This document shows positions 35,172-47,900 of a DNA stretch of 64,000 bases, piece after piece; positions within the stretch are counted from its first letter, which is position 1, and every line of letters starts with the position of its first letter. The stretch covers positions 1 through 64,000 of the forward strand of contig LLEY01000194.1 of NCBI GenBank assembly GCA_001414485.1, in the 5' to 3' direction. Position numbers and translations under genes: made by a program. Origin of the DNA: Calycina herbarum. Taxonomy: Eukaryota; Ascomycota; Leotiomycetes; Helotiales; Pezizellaceae. Below the pieces are notes generated by a model, which worked only from the letters and a program-made list of their open reading frames with translations, ran no database searches and had not been told where the DNA came from.

Positions 35172-38000
35172 GTACACGGTTGCACTTGACCGGCCAGTGT
35201 ATGCCTTTGTGTGGGTATCCGAAGGTATTCGATAGTGGTGGTCGTATCGAGACCGAGGGGTGGGTTCGCGAAAGCGTCGAGTTTTAAGTCGGATTAGAGG
35301 TCCGGAAGAAGAAGTAAAAGGGTCGTAGAAGTATGGTAAATATGGTTTACTGAAGCTGGCAGCAAGAGGTGAAGTGTAGGTTGGGGAAGAATGTTGGTCG
35401 ATGAATTGGGGGTTTTTTTTTCGAAATGGCTCGATCAAAGGAGTGAGTCGAGTTTGGTGAAGTGGTTGAAAGCAAGTTGGGCAAGCCGAAGGAGTGTAAT
35501 GGATACCGAAAGGAGTGGCGGTGATCCGTGAATTGGCTAGGAAAAGAAAACGGGGGACGATGAGGAAAAAGAGATGTTTTCGCACGATGGGTTGGCGACG
35601 ATGAAGTGTCGATGGAGTGGAAGAAAGAGGCGAGACAGGAGAGAGAGCCAGAGGAAAAAGGCGGATGGGGGGAGGGTTCCTGATTGGGGCTAGCGCGGTT
35701 ATGGGGTGTGGCGCCTGGGTTTCCAGTTGGGGGGGAACTTTTTTGGGGGGGGGAAGGGTGTGAAAGGGTGGAGACTTCAGCGGTCTTTTGGGGGAGGACT
35801 TGGCTCCTTTCAGGGGGGACTTGGGAACGATTCAGAGTGTTGCCAAGCCGCTAACGAAGAGCGCCAGCCAGTCGTGATGCCTTTGGCTGATCCTGGCAGT
35901 GGCAGGTGCCAGTTGTTGCTGTTCCTGCATTGTACGGTAGTGTAGGCTTTAGGCTTGAGGCTTGCTTAGGCGGGTTTAGGCTTCGTTAGTGCCTACAAGC
36001 CTACAAGCATCCAGCATCTCAGCGATCTCAGTGCATCACGACAATACTTATAACGCTCACAGGCAATTCAAGAGGATAGCGAAGCCTGAAGGGCAGACTA
36101 TGACATCCCATACGGTACCTACGGATGCCGTACCTTGCTTGCTACGTACGGCACTCTCAGGATCAAGTGGACGACTGCATTGTTCGGTATCAATAGTTGG
36201 TCCTCTATCAATTGTCTACCAGTGCAGACAGACGGTGTAGAGTACAGTAGGCAGGACAGTAGGCAGGCCCCTGCTCGCTCTCCTTTCCCTTTCCACCTGC
36301 TACAAGCTAAGCGGACCATGCCATGCCAATGCTTGCCGCGTCGTCTCTTTCTGATCTCCCTCAAGCTTCTCCTCTGCTCTGCTCTCAAGTCTCCTCCGCG
36401 GTCGCATGGCCCCCATCGCTTTTAGCTTCTTCGTCCCATCTTCATCCAGGGCAGTAACCACAGCACTCGCAAGCGTAGAGTAGAGTGCGCAGGGCATCCC
36501 TATCACTTTTGGAAAAGGCGGCACGAGTCTGCTGACCCTCCTTCCACTCCACCACACTGCGGCAACTTCGACCAGGGTCGGGCAAGGGGAAACACTTGTT
36601 GGTGGTCCAGCCAGCAGAGAGTAGGCGTTCCATTCCCTCACCAGTGGAGTGGATTCAGGATCCCAGCTAGACGCTGCAGGCTCTGGGAAGAGCACATCAA
36701 GCACATGTCGATGACTGGCCGGTCTGAGTCCGAGTTGACATGGAGAGGCTCAAAGGGAGGTACTGTACTTCGCAGGTGGTGAGAAATGTAGAGTAGGGAG
36801 GAGGGAGGGAGCAGAGGGTGAAAGGAATGATCCCTCCGCAAAGAGCAGGTCGATTCCTGAGAATAGAGAGAAAATAGATGGTGGGATTGGGTCTCTCTTG
36901 ATATCCCCTTCGCATCTCCTCTCCCCCTTTTTCCCCAAAGAGGAAGCCTCTCCTCGGACGAGTCTCCTCTCTTCACAAGTTCACCCGCTTATCGTTATTT
37001 ACCCAATTGCATGCAATGCGGGTGTGCCTCAGCATCTCTACACAGGCCTATAGGTACAGATACGTAGGGGTTTCCCAATGCGACCGTACATGTACCCTAT
37101 CCTATTTTGCACTTGCACTTCCTTGTGCCGTCGACATGCACTCATCCGGCTCAGTCATGCCTACGGTGCGTGGTAACCAGAAGGCAGAAGAACAGCATGG
37201 TCGAACGACTTTTCCCCGAGTATGTGGAGGTACAGTACCACCACCTTCGTCGAGACTACGAGATGTGTCTCTGAAGGGTGTCCTTTGTCCTCCATATTGC
37301 TGGCCATGTAACCATCTCTCTCAAAAATGACAGAAGAAGCTTCCATTGATGACTCGCCTCCGCGCTGCTCAATCGATAAGAACAACACCCCCCTGAATGA
37401 GGTGATCCTCCGACTCGCCAACTCCGAGCCCTGAGCCTTCCAAAGCATGATTGCCGCCATCAGAGGTCCCAGAGCCACCCATTCCATTTTCACGCCGGCC
37501 CGCAGGATTTCTCTGCCGAATAGACGAAAATAGCCCTCTAGCCATCGTGTCAGTGCCACAACCACACCGCAAATCCAACTCCGCCATCATCATCATGACG
37601 AGAATTATTTGTGGGAAACCCTTTTTTTGAAAAACGTCGTTTCGAGTCGAGTCGAGTCTCATGGCAGGTGGCCGTCCGCAAGCGTGGCTACCAGTACTCT
37701 AGTCTAATCCACGGTTAGGGGCTCTGTACCTGCATTAGGTCGCTGCAACCAAGGCATGCTAGAGGTGTCGAGTCTGGCGCTTGTCAGCTTGAAGCCTCCA
37801 ACCGGCGTGCGGAATGGTGTTGAACGGCAGCCTGCGATACGCGCTATCCGGTCTTAGCCCAGGAACGCTCGTCGCATGAAAAAAGGGAAAAAAGGGGGTG
37901 GACAAGGACGAACGTGGTGGAACCATAGCCGATGAGTCGGACACCCTCGGAGTTGGGTGACCAATGGGCTGAATTCATCCAATGACATGGACCGGGCAGA
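35172..38000. other. Long upstream region of the homeodomain gene, part 1
   Basis: No supported gene. Frames of 90-134 aa on either strand (for example 36300-36704 and 37161-37565, minus) lack recognisable features, introns or conserved starts. The region is less AT-rich than other spacers. 35942-36008 has loosely repeated TAGGCTT/CTACAAGC words. It may hold a long leader with upstream frames and regulatory sites of the homeodomain gene; this is inference. Confidence 0.4.
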
Positions 38001-40120
38001 CTGATCCGATGTGCTTCAGGTCATGAAGAAGTTTGACGTTTGGAGTTTGAAGTTTGGAGTTGGGACGATCGAAACCGCGGGAATAGAATCTTCAGCACTG
38101 TGCGCCGTGCGCCGTGACAACGGGGAGCTGTCGAGGACCAGACCATGGGGAAATCAGACTGGTCATCTCCATTGTTCATGCCGTGAAACGAAATTGAAAT
38201 GCAGAATATTCATCGTCACTCACCAGACAAACCATGGAACGGGAAACCTCCGATCGGAATGGAGCCGCCAACGAGGAAAAGCAGAGGGAACCTTTCCAAA
38301 CGCCACGATGCGTCAATGAGCGACGAACGGTTCATGGAGCAGCTTTGCACGGGCACACCCTGAATGCCTGCTCCAGGACTAGCGTTGCTCGTAAAAATCA
38401 TGCATGCATGGCGACGACTTCTGTAGCCCTTCCTTCCTCCATTCCTTCGCTCCAAACTGGCCATGGCTGCCACACAAGAACCTCATCGCGCACAATCACA
38501 ATTCATTGGCAGCAAACACGCCCTATCTACTGTAGCCTTCCCTATACAATGTTTGTTTCTCCTCAGCATCATCGAGATATTCCTTCTTTCATCTCAGCCT
38601 CTTGAGTCTTGAAAAGTCCCTCCCAAGGCTCGTCCGGGGTTTAGTGACCCCATCACCAACCCCAACCAATCGTCCACAAAAAAAATACCAAAATACCCAA
38701 CTGAAAGCTGCAACAAAGAGGCGTCAACAAGATGATCTGTCCCTCAAGAATCAATTTTCAGAACGCCAAGAAGTTGTTTTTTTCCCCTTTGGCGGAAAAA
38801 CGCATTGTAGATGCTCGGAGTTGCGTTTGATCAGACCCTTTCTCAAACCTTCTCCTCTCAGACGTGGCCCCAAATATGGACGTCCCTTCTTCTCGCTTCG
38901 CCAACGTCGGGAACGGTATGCTGGAAAGAAATCGAGCATGACAGTCCCCACCATCCGTGGTCACAGAAAGGAGGAGTTTATAGCGCCAGTGCGTTGAAGG
39001 CAATGCGACTTTTCTTTCTGAACCTGCTGGGGCATATGGTATTCCTGAGTTACACGGTCTTTCTCGAGCAGGGAACTATACCCGTGGATGCATAGAGATG
39101 ATCTCTTCTAGTTGGGGGGGTACGTCTGATGTGGACTTTGAGTTGTCCGCTTGGTGCACCAGAGGTATGTATGCTTGAACGATGGGTTTTTAGCGAGGTA
39201 GATCTTGTTCATGCATCTTTTGAATTTCCCCCTTTTTTTCTTTCTTCTGGAAGGTGGCGGTGAGCTGGAAGGAGGGGGGTGTGGGAGGATGTCCCTTGGG
39301 TCAGGTGGCGGACCGTGACGAGGGCATGTTGCTCCACGTTTTTCTGTTACGTGGAGGGGGTGTTGCATATAGCTTGAGGTTAGTTGTTCTAAGGGAATTT
39401 ATTTTGGAGTTGAGGATCCGAATATGATGCTATTCTCTTTTCTCGGAATTGGATTTGCATTATCGAGTATATATTCTTTCCTGTCTAACAGTAGAGAATA
39501 CCGTTTCTACAGCCGATTTCCACGCGAAGGGATTTGACTGGCCGGCGAGATGGGAGTATAAATTCATGAGAAGATCCATTAAGCTGTTGCTAGTACAGTA
39601 AGAACTTTACCTGAAGAATCCATGTGGAGAAAGTCATGTAGGCATAGGCACACCTACTACACACGCTTCTCTGCAACCTCAACAAGGCGTTCGTTCGTTT
39701 ACCACCTTCCCACCAACCAGTTGTTACATCTACCTTCTTCCTCTCTTATTCTTATTCCTCAAATTCCTCAAATCTTATGGAGATATCAATTTACTCTCGT
39801 TCCCCCTTTCACTGTCGATTTTCTTGCTTTGCTTTCCTTCCTTCCTTCCTGTTCACACTACATTCTTTTATCCCAGTGGGATCGATCACGAAAAACTAGA
39901 ATGGAAGCTTTTAGCTTTTCTATAGGAGCATATTGATATTTACTTACCATGTCGAAGAAATGGATGGATTCTTGCACTCTTGCACTCTTGCACTTTCGTT
40001 TTCCTCCTTCACACTTATGACTTGGTTTCGGTTTGGCGTTGTGGTTTGAGTGGGATGTTAAAGTTGGTGGGTCGTGAGAAAATGAAGGAAATGGGGTGTT
40101 TATGTTCATTGTTTGTTTTG
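38001..40120. other. Gene-poor region, part 2
   Basis: No supported coding region. Frames near 38234 and 38602 (+) and 38758 (-) overlap one another and are not protein-like. 39600-39850 is strongly pyrimidine-rich on the plus strand (CTTCCTTCCTTCC near 39835), which could be a transcribed leader without an identifiable gene. Confidence 0.35.
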
Positions 40121-40150
40121 TTTTGCTTTGTTTTGCTTTGTTTTGCTTTG
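40121..40150 (+). repeat. Three tandem TTTTGCTTTG units
   Basis: A perfect threefold 10-bp repeat preceded by a partial unit (GTTTGTTTTG, 40111-40120). Simple repeat in gene-free DNA. Confidence 0.7.
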
Positions 40151-42848
40151 GGGTGTTTTTTCTTTCGTGTTTTAGATTGGTGTCTTTTTTGGTGAGGGAA
40201 GATGTTAGTTCTAGCAAGCAGGGAAGATGGAATTAGCTACTTGGATGGCTTTGCCTGCCAGTTAGATTGAACCCTCAGCAGGCGCAGTGATTGTGTATGG
40301 CATTCGTATTAAGATGGGACTTGAATTCCCGTGGTTCACCTTTCAATTTTGGATTTTGGATTTTGGACTTTTGAGGGTTGGAAGAAGAGATGAGTGGAGT
40401 ATTTGTAGAAACTGAATTCTTCTTGTTGTGAAGAATTTCTGGGTTGTGGGAGTGGTGAGGATTACTTGGGATGGGTTTGATTCCTTCTGGTGGGTTTCTA
40501 GCTTTATGCAATGGTTATCGGTTCTTCCTTAAGCTGCTTACCACGCTTGTTGGTCTTTGAAATACCTTCTTCCTCTTTGACTCTTTGGCTCTCTGGAGAT
40601 AGGTGTATTCTAGCTACAACAAACACGTTGGCGGCCTATTCCCGGGGGTGGACTAGATGAGTTTTTTATGGTTTTTCTTGTACAATCTTCTAGTTTTGTT
40701 TTCTTTATTGGTGAGTTTTTGGTTGCTGTTGAAGGACATGTCTGAGAATGTATTGACTTTTTCCGTAGGTGCTGAAGGAAGAATGAGGTGTTGTCGAAAG
40801 AGTTTGTTTTGTCGATTTCCTATTTCTTTTTTTCGTTTGAGTTTACAATCATCGGAGATGCATAGTAGAATCGTCGGAAGTTTTGTGAATGGTTTATCTT
40901 CTTCAGATTACCATGGCGTGGGTATCTCAGGTTCGAGGTATAACAAGGCTCGGAAGGTTTATGAAATCTAGGGACAGCTAATGTCCTAGGCCCTTTAACT
41001 GCTGGATACTTTTCATGCATACTGTGGACTAACATCTCAAGCGAGAAACCCATAGACCACTCACTTAATGTCCAGGGATAGGTGGTTGAGTTACGTCTTT
41101 CCCAGTTCCACGTTGTTTGTAAATAGAATTGTAGCTGGCTTGATTCTCTTGCTTGTAAGCGCGGAGAAGGTATACTCGCAATTCTACAAATTCTCTTTAG
41201 TTCTCATTCTCGCTCAGTAGAGAGATGCTTTTTTATGGGATCCTGAACCCAATCAAAAGTTGCGGCTACCGAAGTCTTGGAACCGTCACCCACGTCAAAT
41301 ATTTGTCGTTTCCCATTGCACCAAAGTCTACTTTGCAACTATTGAACGAGGAATTGTATATTACATCTCAGTTCTATCACCTACCACACTTGGTTGGACC
41401 TCACAGGAGAAGAATGTTTGACAGAATTTACTACTATTAATAACCTCTCTGGGAAGCTTAAAAAGAACCGGTGGGCAGAAAATTATTACCCTAACTCTGG
41501 CCTCATCGCGGAAGCATAATAGGAAGATAACAAACCCCAGCGCAGACGAGGATGGTGGAGAGAACATATAGGTTGCCCATAAAGCACCACCAAAGCGGAA
41601 GACGACGGTGGGTAGTGTATAGATGTCCGAGGCGTAGTCGTAAGATTCGCAGCTCATTTCGGTTTTGTCGAACAAAAGGCGTTGATTTGCTTCGAAGGTA
41701 GAGGGGACTTCGACAGCAAGATCGTCTAACATATCTACAGCTCATGAATTGCGTTGGTATAGCGATTGATGGCAAAGTAATGCTGAAGTATTAGTGTTCA
41801 AGTGTACAGGTTTAGCAGTATACAAGTGTACAAGTGTGCAAGTAAGTATACTGTAAGAATGGCACCTCTAAAGGAGTGTGGGTGAGGAAATGGGTGTTTC
41901 GCATTGATGGGGAAGCCGTGAAGTTGATTGCAAGTTGAACGTGGTCATGATTTTGGCTGCTTCATTTTTAAAGAAATTCCGAGGAAAACAGACGACGGAA
42001 CAGTCATTTTCTTTTTTTTTTCAAGTCCTCGTTTTTTATTTGGGGATCAATATGGGTGGAAGTGAAAATTTAAGAGTCTAGGTGCAAGGTAAGAGGAAAA
42101 CTCAGCAGTCGGAGATTCGAGCATTATTTTTCGGCGTCTGCTTTCCCTTAGAGTGTGAGAATCAGTCTGGGACATTGAAAGGAATTGTTCGAGATAGTTT
42201 GGAAGTTGAGAAGTTTGACTTCGTGATTCTCCTGACCTTTTAGACTAACTAATATTCTTATCCGAGAATATTGTGCACAATATTATAGCAAGGTGCCGAA
42301 GAGTGACGCTCGAGTCTCTTACGAGTGTATAGTCCGTGAGTTTCTTTGGGATTGCAAGATAACAGGTTGAGCTGTATGTGGAGCTTGAAGTTGAGTTTGT
42401 TACTGTTTTTAGCGAGCCATAAGTTGAAGAGTAGTCAACTTTTCAACTTCCAACTCTCTCTCTACTGCTCTGGTACCGCACCTCAACAACCCGATAAACC
42501 TTATTTCAATTGTAGCAAAGATATCAGTGTACCGACCCAACTGTTCTGTTTCAATCGCTGATCTCGACGTTGGGGAAATTGCTAGACGCCGAACCTTTTA
42601 AGAAGATGTTGACATGGTTCAACACCAATACTTGCATTCAACAAACCAAGGTTACTGGATGGGCTCTTCTGGAGATACTTTTCGACAAATCCTATGTTTT
42701 AAAGATGGCAATTAGTCTATTTCCTGACTAGCAGTGCGGCAGAATGCAGGAACCACCGTTTTCAGACCAAAGAGGTGGTTTCAAACTTTCCCTTTCTGGA
42801 ATTTGTTGTCGAATTGGAATTTGCTTCCGGGACCTTGAAGTTAGTTCG
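40151..42848. other. Gene-poor region, part 3
   Basis: Apart from the doubtful frame at 41361-41732 I see no gene. 41805-41850 repeats AAGTGTACAG/AAGTGTACAAGTGTGCAAG, a small degenerate tandem array. Confidence 0.35.
41361..41732 (-). CDS. Doubtful small membrane protein or exon
   Basis: The frame starts MLDDLAVEVPSTFEANQRLL, continues CESYDYASDIYTLPTVVFRF and has one hydrophobic segment (SSSALGFVIFLLCF) after GALWATYMFSPP. The first 75 residues look more protein-like than surrounding frames, while the last 45 do not, so an unseen intron may follow. No family recognised and no clear promoter. I list it because nothing else supports a gene in this 9.7-kb interval. Confidence 0.25.
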   Translation of the reverse strand: MLDDLAVEVPSTFEANQRLLFDKTEMSCESYDYASDIYTLPTVVFRFGGALWATYMFSPPSSSALGFVIFLLCFRDEARVRVIIFCPPVLFKLPREVINSSKFCQTFFSCEVQPSVVGDRTEM

Positions 42849-42857
42849 GCATTTTCA

Positions 42858-43542
42858 CAGTGTGAGAAATGATTAGATTAGATTAGATTAATGGCTATTA
42901 ATCTAATCTAATCAAGGGTTCTTAGGCATTAATCATAATCTAATCTAATCTAATCATTATTAATCTGATTAATAATTGATTAACTTACTAATATATATAC
43001 GTGACCGGGCCGGTGGTATCGGAGCTCAGACCGAGGCATCGGAGTAGGGTTCGGTTCTAGGACTGTCGGGAGCTTAAGCGAGATCTTCTTTCTACTCTAT
43101 TCTACGTAACTTCTCTAATAATAGCCTTAATAAATGAGCTATTAATTATATAATAATAAATATAAGCTCTTACTATATACTAAGACTACTCTGCTTTGAA
43201 GAAGAGAGTTAAAAGAGAAGTAAGTAACTATATATATCTTTTATATAGTAAGATTCTATACTAACTTAACTTAAAAGCTCTTTTCTTTAAGCTAGTAGGA
43301 AATTAATAGATCTAACTAATCTATATAGAGGAAGAGACTAAAGAAGAGGAGAAGAACCGGATTTTAAGGATAATTACTTTATTATTAATTAACTAGATTA
43401 ACTAGATTAATCTGATTTAATCTGATTAATAGAGATTAATTAATCTAATCTAATCAAAGGACCTATTAATCAAAATCTAATCTAATCTAATCACGTTAAT
43501 CAGATTAATAATCAGATTCATGATTAATCTTTGCTCACACTG
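42858..43542. mobile_element. 685-bp non-autonomous hAT-like element
   Basis: It begins CAGTGTGAGAAATGATTAG and ends CTAATCTTTGCTCACACTG-type sequence (actual right end GATTAATCTTTGCTCACACT then G), a 9-bp perfect terminal repeat CAGTGTGAG extended imperfectly inward. GCATTTTC flanks it on both sides (42849-42856 and 43543-43550), an exact 8-bp duplication, with one extra A at the left junction. CAGTG ends and 8-bp duplications are hallmarks of hAT elements. Both subterminal regions are packed with GATTAGATTA and TAATCTGATTAAT words, as expected for transposase-binding arrays. There is no transposase frame. The core is AT-rich except for a GC-rich island at about 43003-43080. Confidence 0.85.
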
Positions 43543-43721
43543 GCATTTTCTCTATTCCGTTATCTTGTCTTGAATCTTTTCAAGTTACTACATTGTTCAG
43601 CACTGGTGGTTTTACTTGAAAGAGATGCTTTAAAAGATGGTTGGAAAAGAAAACTGGTTGGCGGATCTGAGATCGTCAACTGGATTTGCACGAGAACTTA
43701 TTCTCTCCAGGTCTCTTTGAC

Positions 43722-43809
43722 TTTTCTGCAAGATATTTTACAAGATATGAGTATTGGTAGGTAACCTACAAATAGCTCAAATTTTCTGCAAGATGTTTCT
43801 ACAAGATAT
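43722..43809 (+). repeat. Direct repeat with 60-bp spacing
   Basis: TTTTCTGCAAGATATTTTAC (43722 on) and TTTTCTGCAAGATGTTTCTAC (43782 on), both followed by AAGATAT. Probably a local duplication; no function assigned. Confidence 0.5.
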
Positions 43810-44087
43810 TTTGAAAATATTGGTTTGACGACTGCCAAAAGTGTGCTAAATCCAATGAATATTGTAAGGGTTTTGCTCATTACTATACACCTCTCTTGGA
43901 GGATTGTTGGAAGAAAACCAGGACGATCGGTTTAGTGCGGTCTGAAGTAATGAAAAACTCTGTTTCTGAAACCTTCTCAGTAACTACAATTCTATAAAAA
44001 TGTCTTGTCTTTCCGGGGGTTTGGGCTGATGAAGCTGCCATAAATGCTACTACGAAAATATTTGAGATGAGAGAGTCGTACCTTCAA

Positions 44088-44240
44088 TAGGTCTCGTTGT
44101 TCCAATTATTTAGGGCAATTCAAAGTAATTACCCTAGATACTTAGAACAACGAACTTTCATTGTTCCAATCTATTTGGGGTAATATCAAATTGTACTAGA
44201 AAGCTAGAACGGCGAGCTATTTACTGCCGCTTTTTCTGAG
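44088..44240. repeat. MITE-like inverted-repeat element, copy 5, left end lost
   Basis: The right end CTATTTACTGCCGCTTTTTC then TG is nearly consensus. The interior shows TCGTTGTTCCAATTATTTAG, CTTAGAACAACGA and CATTGTTCCAA. The left terminus is not recognisable, so the start is approximate. Confidence 0.65.
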
Positions 44241-44901
44241 GGATACTGTCCAAAATAGATTTCATTTTCGGAGTTTTTTTAACTACTCGAATAAGGTTGG
44301 TCCTTAATACCTCATTGAAATCAGAAGGAACCTGATTTTACGAGTAGCCCCGCTTGTTGTGCTCTAATGTAGACACGAAATGCGGGGAAGCTGGAAATTT
44401 TCGGTCATTCCCGAGGCATTGGCATTGACTTGGGATCGTTAGAGAGCGCGCGTAAAGAGGATTTGAATGGTTATTGTGAAGTCGGAGTAATCACAATTAT
44501 TACTAACATTCAAAATAGAAGAGTGTGAATATGTAAAATGAGAAACCGAAATGTACTCCCTTGTGAAGCATCCTCGGAAGCCTACAGCCCTGTGAGTGAC
44601 GTTTGTTTCCCTGCTGCCAAGCATAGCAAGGGCCTCACAAACCCGTACAAGTCAATAAAATGATACGCAGATGGATTATTGACAACCCAACTCTTTAACC
44701 GCCCTGAGGATCATGCTGCAGCACTTTCACGAAATGTTCTAACTGCTCCTTTATGGCTGAGACAAGGCAGACTTGGGCTTAACTTCAGCTGTATTCTTAT
44801 TCGCTAGGGGACCGAGTACTCTCACCACTGCTGCGCCCAGCACCCCCAACATCGGAATCCCCTCCAAAACCCCAAATGACAACGAGCCCCAGTACAATAC
44901 A
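44241..44901. promoter_or_regulatory. Upstream region of the P4-ATPase gene
   Basis: No separate gene. The frame upstream of 44902 stays open back to 44773 but has no ATG, so this is probably leader and promoter. Confidence 0.4.
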
Positions 44902-47900
44902 ATGGCGGAGAATCTAGGAAAGGGATCTGGCTCATCACCGAGTCAGAGAAGGCCGTCGACGGATCCAGTGCAATCTTCCCTCAATATGGATTCGAACGGA
45001 CGAGCATCGGTTGATCGAGAGCCCCCGCGGGTCCGCTTCTCTGAGGATATCGACAGAGTTGCAGCGTCTGCGAGACCTACCACACCAAATTTATCGTTGG
45101 ATACCAGTGTTAGTGCGGCAGGAAATGTGAGGGGATCAAATGATGGCAGGCAAACCCTCTCACCACAATCGGCGAGGGTCAGCGCTCTCTCGGCCCAGTC
45201 TCCAACATCGCCACGAACTCGAGACCGAGGATACTCGCTGAGAAGGTCACTGTTCAACAGAACTATAAGCACGCAATCGGAAAGTAGCCCAGTGGAGGAA
45301 GTGGTGGAGGCAGGACCATCAAGGGGAAATGGAGCCAATGCGCCTGGACTGGATGCGGGGAAAGGGAAGTCATCCATGGTATCGATTTCTCCAGTTAATG
45401 AAGATGCATTCGAAATCACGCCAATAACCTCTGCGACAACAAATTCCGAGACCCATGCAAAACCTACATATACAAAGAATGACCAGAAGACTTTTAGAAC
45501 GATAAGTTTGCCAAATTACGGAACATTGGCAAGGAGGAGTCAGGAAAATAAAACAGTTCAAAGATTGAAGAAGACGTACAAGGAGAAAATAAAACCGCTT
45601 TTTGAACCAAAGCCAATTCCACCTTCCAAGGATGGGCGCCATATTGAATTAGATGCCTCCAGAGGTTACCATTTAATCGATGAAAGAACCGGAAAGGAAT
45701 ACATTGGCAACTCCATTCGGTCCAGCCGATACACAATTTGGAACTTCCTACCCCGCCAATTCTTCTTCCAGTTTTCCAAGTTGGCAAATGCCTATTTTCT
45801 TTTGATTTCAATCCTTCAAATGGTCCCGGGTTTGAGTACCACGGGAAATTATACCACTATTGCTCCACTCCTGGTGTTTGTAGCCATTAGTATGGGAAAG
45901 GAAGGATATGATGATGTTCGTCGTTACAAGTTGGATAAAGTTGAGAACAACAATGAGACATTGGTTCTTCACGCTTACAAGCCGTCTCGTGGAGAACCCT
46001 CTAAACCGCCGAAAAGATTTCACCAACGCAAAGTATCTTCGAAGAGCGGAGATACTTCCACGATATCGGGTGAAATTGGCTCAGACGGAACAGAGCATTG
46101 GTCAAGCCTGAAATGGAAAGATGTCAAAGTGGGAGATATCATCAAGTTGGGACGAGACGACAATATCCCGGCTGATATGGTTCTACTTCATTCCGATGGG
46201 CCAAATGGCATAGCTTACATTGAGACCATGGCTCTTGACGGCGAAACAAATCTCAAAAGCAAGCAGGGTCCACCGTCCTTGGTTAAACGTTGTAAGACTG
46301 TCAAGGAAATTGGGGCTTGCCGTGCCACTATTGTTGTTGAAGACCCAAACCTTGATCTATACAACTTTGACGGGCGGGTTACTGTGGGTGGAGAGACAAT
46401 GCCTCTCACCACCAATGAAATTATTTTGCGTGGAAGCACTCTACGCAACACGACAGAAGCCATTGGTATGGTCATAAATACCGGAGAGGACTGCAAAATA
46501 CGAATGAATGCCAACAAGAACCCCCGCACCAAGGCTCCTGCGATGCAGGCGATCACGAACAAAATAGTCATCATGCTAGTCTTCTTCGTCGTCGTACTGG
46601 CATTGTTCTGCTCAATCGCATATCAAATATGGTCCCAAAATGTCGAAAAGCACTCCTGGTATCTTCATCGCGCACAAGTGCCCTTTTCGCAGATCATCAT
46701 TGGATTCATAATTCTTTACAACACTTTGATTCCACTCTCACTGTATGTCAGTCTTGAGATCATCAAGATTGGCCAGCTCCTACTCATGGCTGATGTTGAA
46801 ATGTACGATGAAGTTTCCAATACACCTATGGTGTGCAACACAACAACTATTCTTGAAAATTTGGGTCAGGTCGATTACATATTTTCCGACAAGACCGGAA
46901 CTCTGACCGACAACATCATGCGCTTCAGGAAACTCAGTGTTGCCGGTTATGCATGGCTTCATGACTTTGATTTGCAGAAGGAAGCAGCTCTCAAGCAGGA
47001 GCAAGACAGCAGAGAAACGCACGGAAAGGAACACAAAGGAAAGGGCGTGGCAAAGCGTTTTGTGAAGAAACAGCCATCTAGGCCACATGTTGAGAGGAGT
47101 GAATCTAACGAGTCTACGCCACCAGGACTCGCATCCCCAACAGCTGGTTCCATCCGTAGATCGGGCTCAATGTGGAGGTCTTCAGCAAGGCCGACGAAGG
47201 CTCAAGTCGAACTTCGAACAGAGGAAATGCTGAGATTCATGCAATCCAAGCCTCACTCAATTTTCACCAAAAAGGCCAAATTCTTCCTTCTCTCATTGGC
47301 ACTATGTCACACATGTTTGCCAGAAGTACAGGAAAATGGAGAAATAGAGTTTCAAGCTGCCTCGCCCGACGAGTTAGCTTTAGTCAAAGCTGCCCAAGAG
47401 CTTGGATTTCTAGTTATTGATCGCCCGGCAAGATCCATCACTCTCAAGTACCCCAATGCTTCCGACCCGGATGACACGGTTACGGAATCATACGAAGTAC
47501 TAGATGTTATCGAATTCTCCAGTAAGAGGAAACGCATGTCGATTGTTGTGAAGTTCCCCAATGGCAAGATTTGCATATTCTGCAAAGGCGCGGATTCGGC
47601 TATCCTCCCTAGACTGAAGCTGGCTTCATTGGCTATTGAGAAAGCAGCAGAAGTCATCCGAAAGTCTAGCATTAGAAAAAGCATGGAAGCCGAGCAAGCA
47701 CTTCGTAGGATGAGCCACCAGAGTGAGCACAGTCCGAGAAACAGTTTCAGCAGACCCAGCATGAATCTTGGTAGACCTAGCGTGAGCAAAAGTCGAAAGA
47801 GTCTTAGCCATAGCCGACCAAGCATGGCAAGTACGAGACTTCAGCCAATTCGGGACGAACTTGATACTTGGCTAAAAGACCGCGAGAACATTGACGTTGA

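Noticed and set aside
35939..36010. TAGGCTT-rich stretch as a tandem repeat
   Set aside because: Units are irregular in length and spacing; too weak to call.
36300..36704. 134-aa minus-strand open frame upstream of the homeodomain gene
   Set aside because: Overlaps several other frames, no recognisable motif; probably chance in GC-richer spacer.
37161..37565. 134-aa minus-strand open frame (VVALTRWLEGYFRLFGREIL)
   Set aside because: Slightly protein-like start but no family, no conserved end, and overlaps other frames equally long.
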